Assembly (NCBI GenBank): GCA_003565095.1
Contig: PXDI01000130.1
Coordinates: 1-6,604 of the forward strand
Source of the DNA: PVC group bacterium
GTDB lineage: Bacteria > Verrucomicrobiota > Kiritimatiellia > UBA8416 > PXDI01
Direction: 5' to 3'
DNA: 6,604 nucleotides
Below the pieces are notes generated by a model that was given only the letters and a program-made list of their open reading frames with translations, was not told the DNA's origin and did no database searches. Every line of letters begins with the position of its first letter. Position 1 is the first letter of the stretch. Position numbers and translations under genes: made by a program. Positions 6,069 through 6,604 of the stretch are shown here, one piece after another.

Positions 6069-6604
6069 ATGTCAACAAAAGCAAGTAAGGCAGGCCTTTT
6101 GGCGGCGGCGGTAATTGTTCCGGGAATGGTTTTTGCGGGAACAATCAATGGCTGGCGCGGGCCACATAATACCGGTGTGTTTCCGGCAAAGAACATTGTC
6201 ACCTCAGCCGACGAGGCGAGCGGAACGAACATCGTCTGGAAGACACCGCTGCCGTTCTACGGCAACAACTCGCCGGTTTATGCTAATGGCCGGGTGTTTG
6301 TGCTGACCGATCCCGGGTGGAAGTCTGACGCGCCGCTCCTGCATTGTCTGGATGTCAACACCGGCAAGATTCTCTGGGAGCGCCCGATTGACAATCTGGA
6401 CGCCCGTCCGCCCGAAGAGGCGGCCTGGGCGCGCGAGCAGCGCGCCAGGGAATTTGCCATGGCCCGTCTGGGCCGGCAGTTGGCCATCGAGTACCGGGAA
6501 GCCGGCGACGATGAGGCCAAACGCCAAGCGGTGCTGGAGCGGGCTGCCGCCGAAGGCATCCGCGCTCAGCCTCCGAGAGGGGCGTCCCCGGAAGACAAGC
6601 GGAG
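6069..6604 (+). CDS. Secreted PQQ-like beta-propeller repeat protein, 5' part
   Basis: The first 178 residues of a gene that runs off the right edge. A signal peptide is clear: Lys4 and Lys7, a hydrophobic core at about 8-22, and V-F-A before a likely cut after Ala23. The mature part starts with G-W-R-G-P-H-N-T-G-V-F-P (28-39), the W-R-G-P/T-G opening common in PQQ-like propellers of PVC bacteria. It goes on with I-V-W-K-T-P-L-P (55-62), S-P-V-Y-A-N-G-R-V-F-V-L-T (68-80) and L-L-H-C-L-D-V-N-T-G-K-I-L-W (90-103), a textbook PQQ blade. A strongly charged, Ala/Arg/Glu-rich, helix-like insertion follows at about 114-165. The protein is probably periplasmic or outer-membrane-associated. Whether it binds PQQ or is only a structural propeller cannot be told from this part. 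It is divergent from the radical SAM operon and need not be functionally linked. Confidence 0.85.
   Translation, partial: MSTKASKAGLLAAAVIVPGMVFAGTINGWRGPHNTGVFPAKNIVTSADEASGTNIVWKTPLPFYGNNSPVYANGRVFVLTDPGWKSDAPLLHCLDVNTGKILWERPIDNLDARPPEEAAWAREQRAREFAMARLGRQLAIEYREAGDDEAKRQAVLERAAAEGIRAQPPRGASPEDKR

Noticed and set aside
5957..6232. A 91-codon minus-strand open frame opposite the propeller gene
   Set aside because: It is antisense to a clear signal peptide and PQQ blade and shows no domain.

Overview
The window is bacterial DNA of moderate GC with long single-frame genes. It most resembles the PVC superphylum (Kiritimatiellota, Lentisphaerota or Verrucomicrobiota). That placement is an inference from gene style: a sigma-70-type factor fused to a membrane anchor and an extra C-terminal domain, a GH63-like six-hairpin glycosidase, and a secreted PQQ-type beta-propeller. 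No rRNA or other phylogenetic marker is present.

Region 1 (1-2089, plus strand) looks like a decaying carbohydrate-degradation locus. It holds the 3' end of an unrecognised gene (3-107) and a roughly 375-base stretch of coding-like fragments broken by stops (148-523). Next is an apparently intact catalytic-domain-only glycoside hydrolase (568-1749). Eleven bases later comes a broken gene (1761-2089) with one in-frame TGA and a one-base loss in a G run. After mental repair, part of that broken gene reads like an oligogalacturonide-lyase-type propeller protein.

Region 2 (2079-5863, minus strand) holds three genes in one direction. In transcription order they are a radical SAM protein with a SPASM-like C-terminus (5863-4694), a FeeM-type N-acyl amino acid synthase-like acyltransferase (4672-3761, 21 bases downstream with a strong ribosome-binding site), and, after 119 bases, a 520-residue sigma factor (3641-2079). 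The sigma factor has a single transmembrane helix and an unrecognised C-terminal domain of about 240 residues. The first two genes form a clear two-gene operon and suggest a small biosynthetic module that makes or modifies an N-acylated amino-acid-like product. The sigma factor may be the regulator of this module or an independent signalling gene.

Region 3 (5864-6604) is a divergent intergenic region of about 205 bases carrying a perfect 9-bp inverted repeat. It is followed by the start of a secreted PQQ-like beta-propeller protein that runs off the right edge.

The most interesting item is the radical SAM / FeeM-like pair with the membrane-anchored sigma factor next to it. I do not recognise it as a described system. 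No acyl carrier protein or RiPP precursor is visible in the window. I saw no CRISPR array, tRNA, rRNA or insertion sequence.
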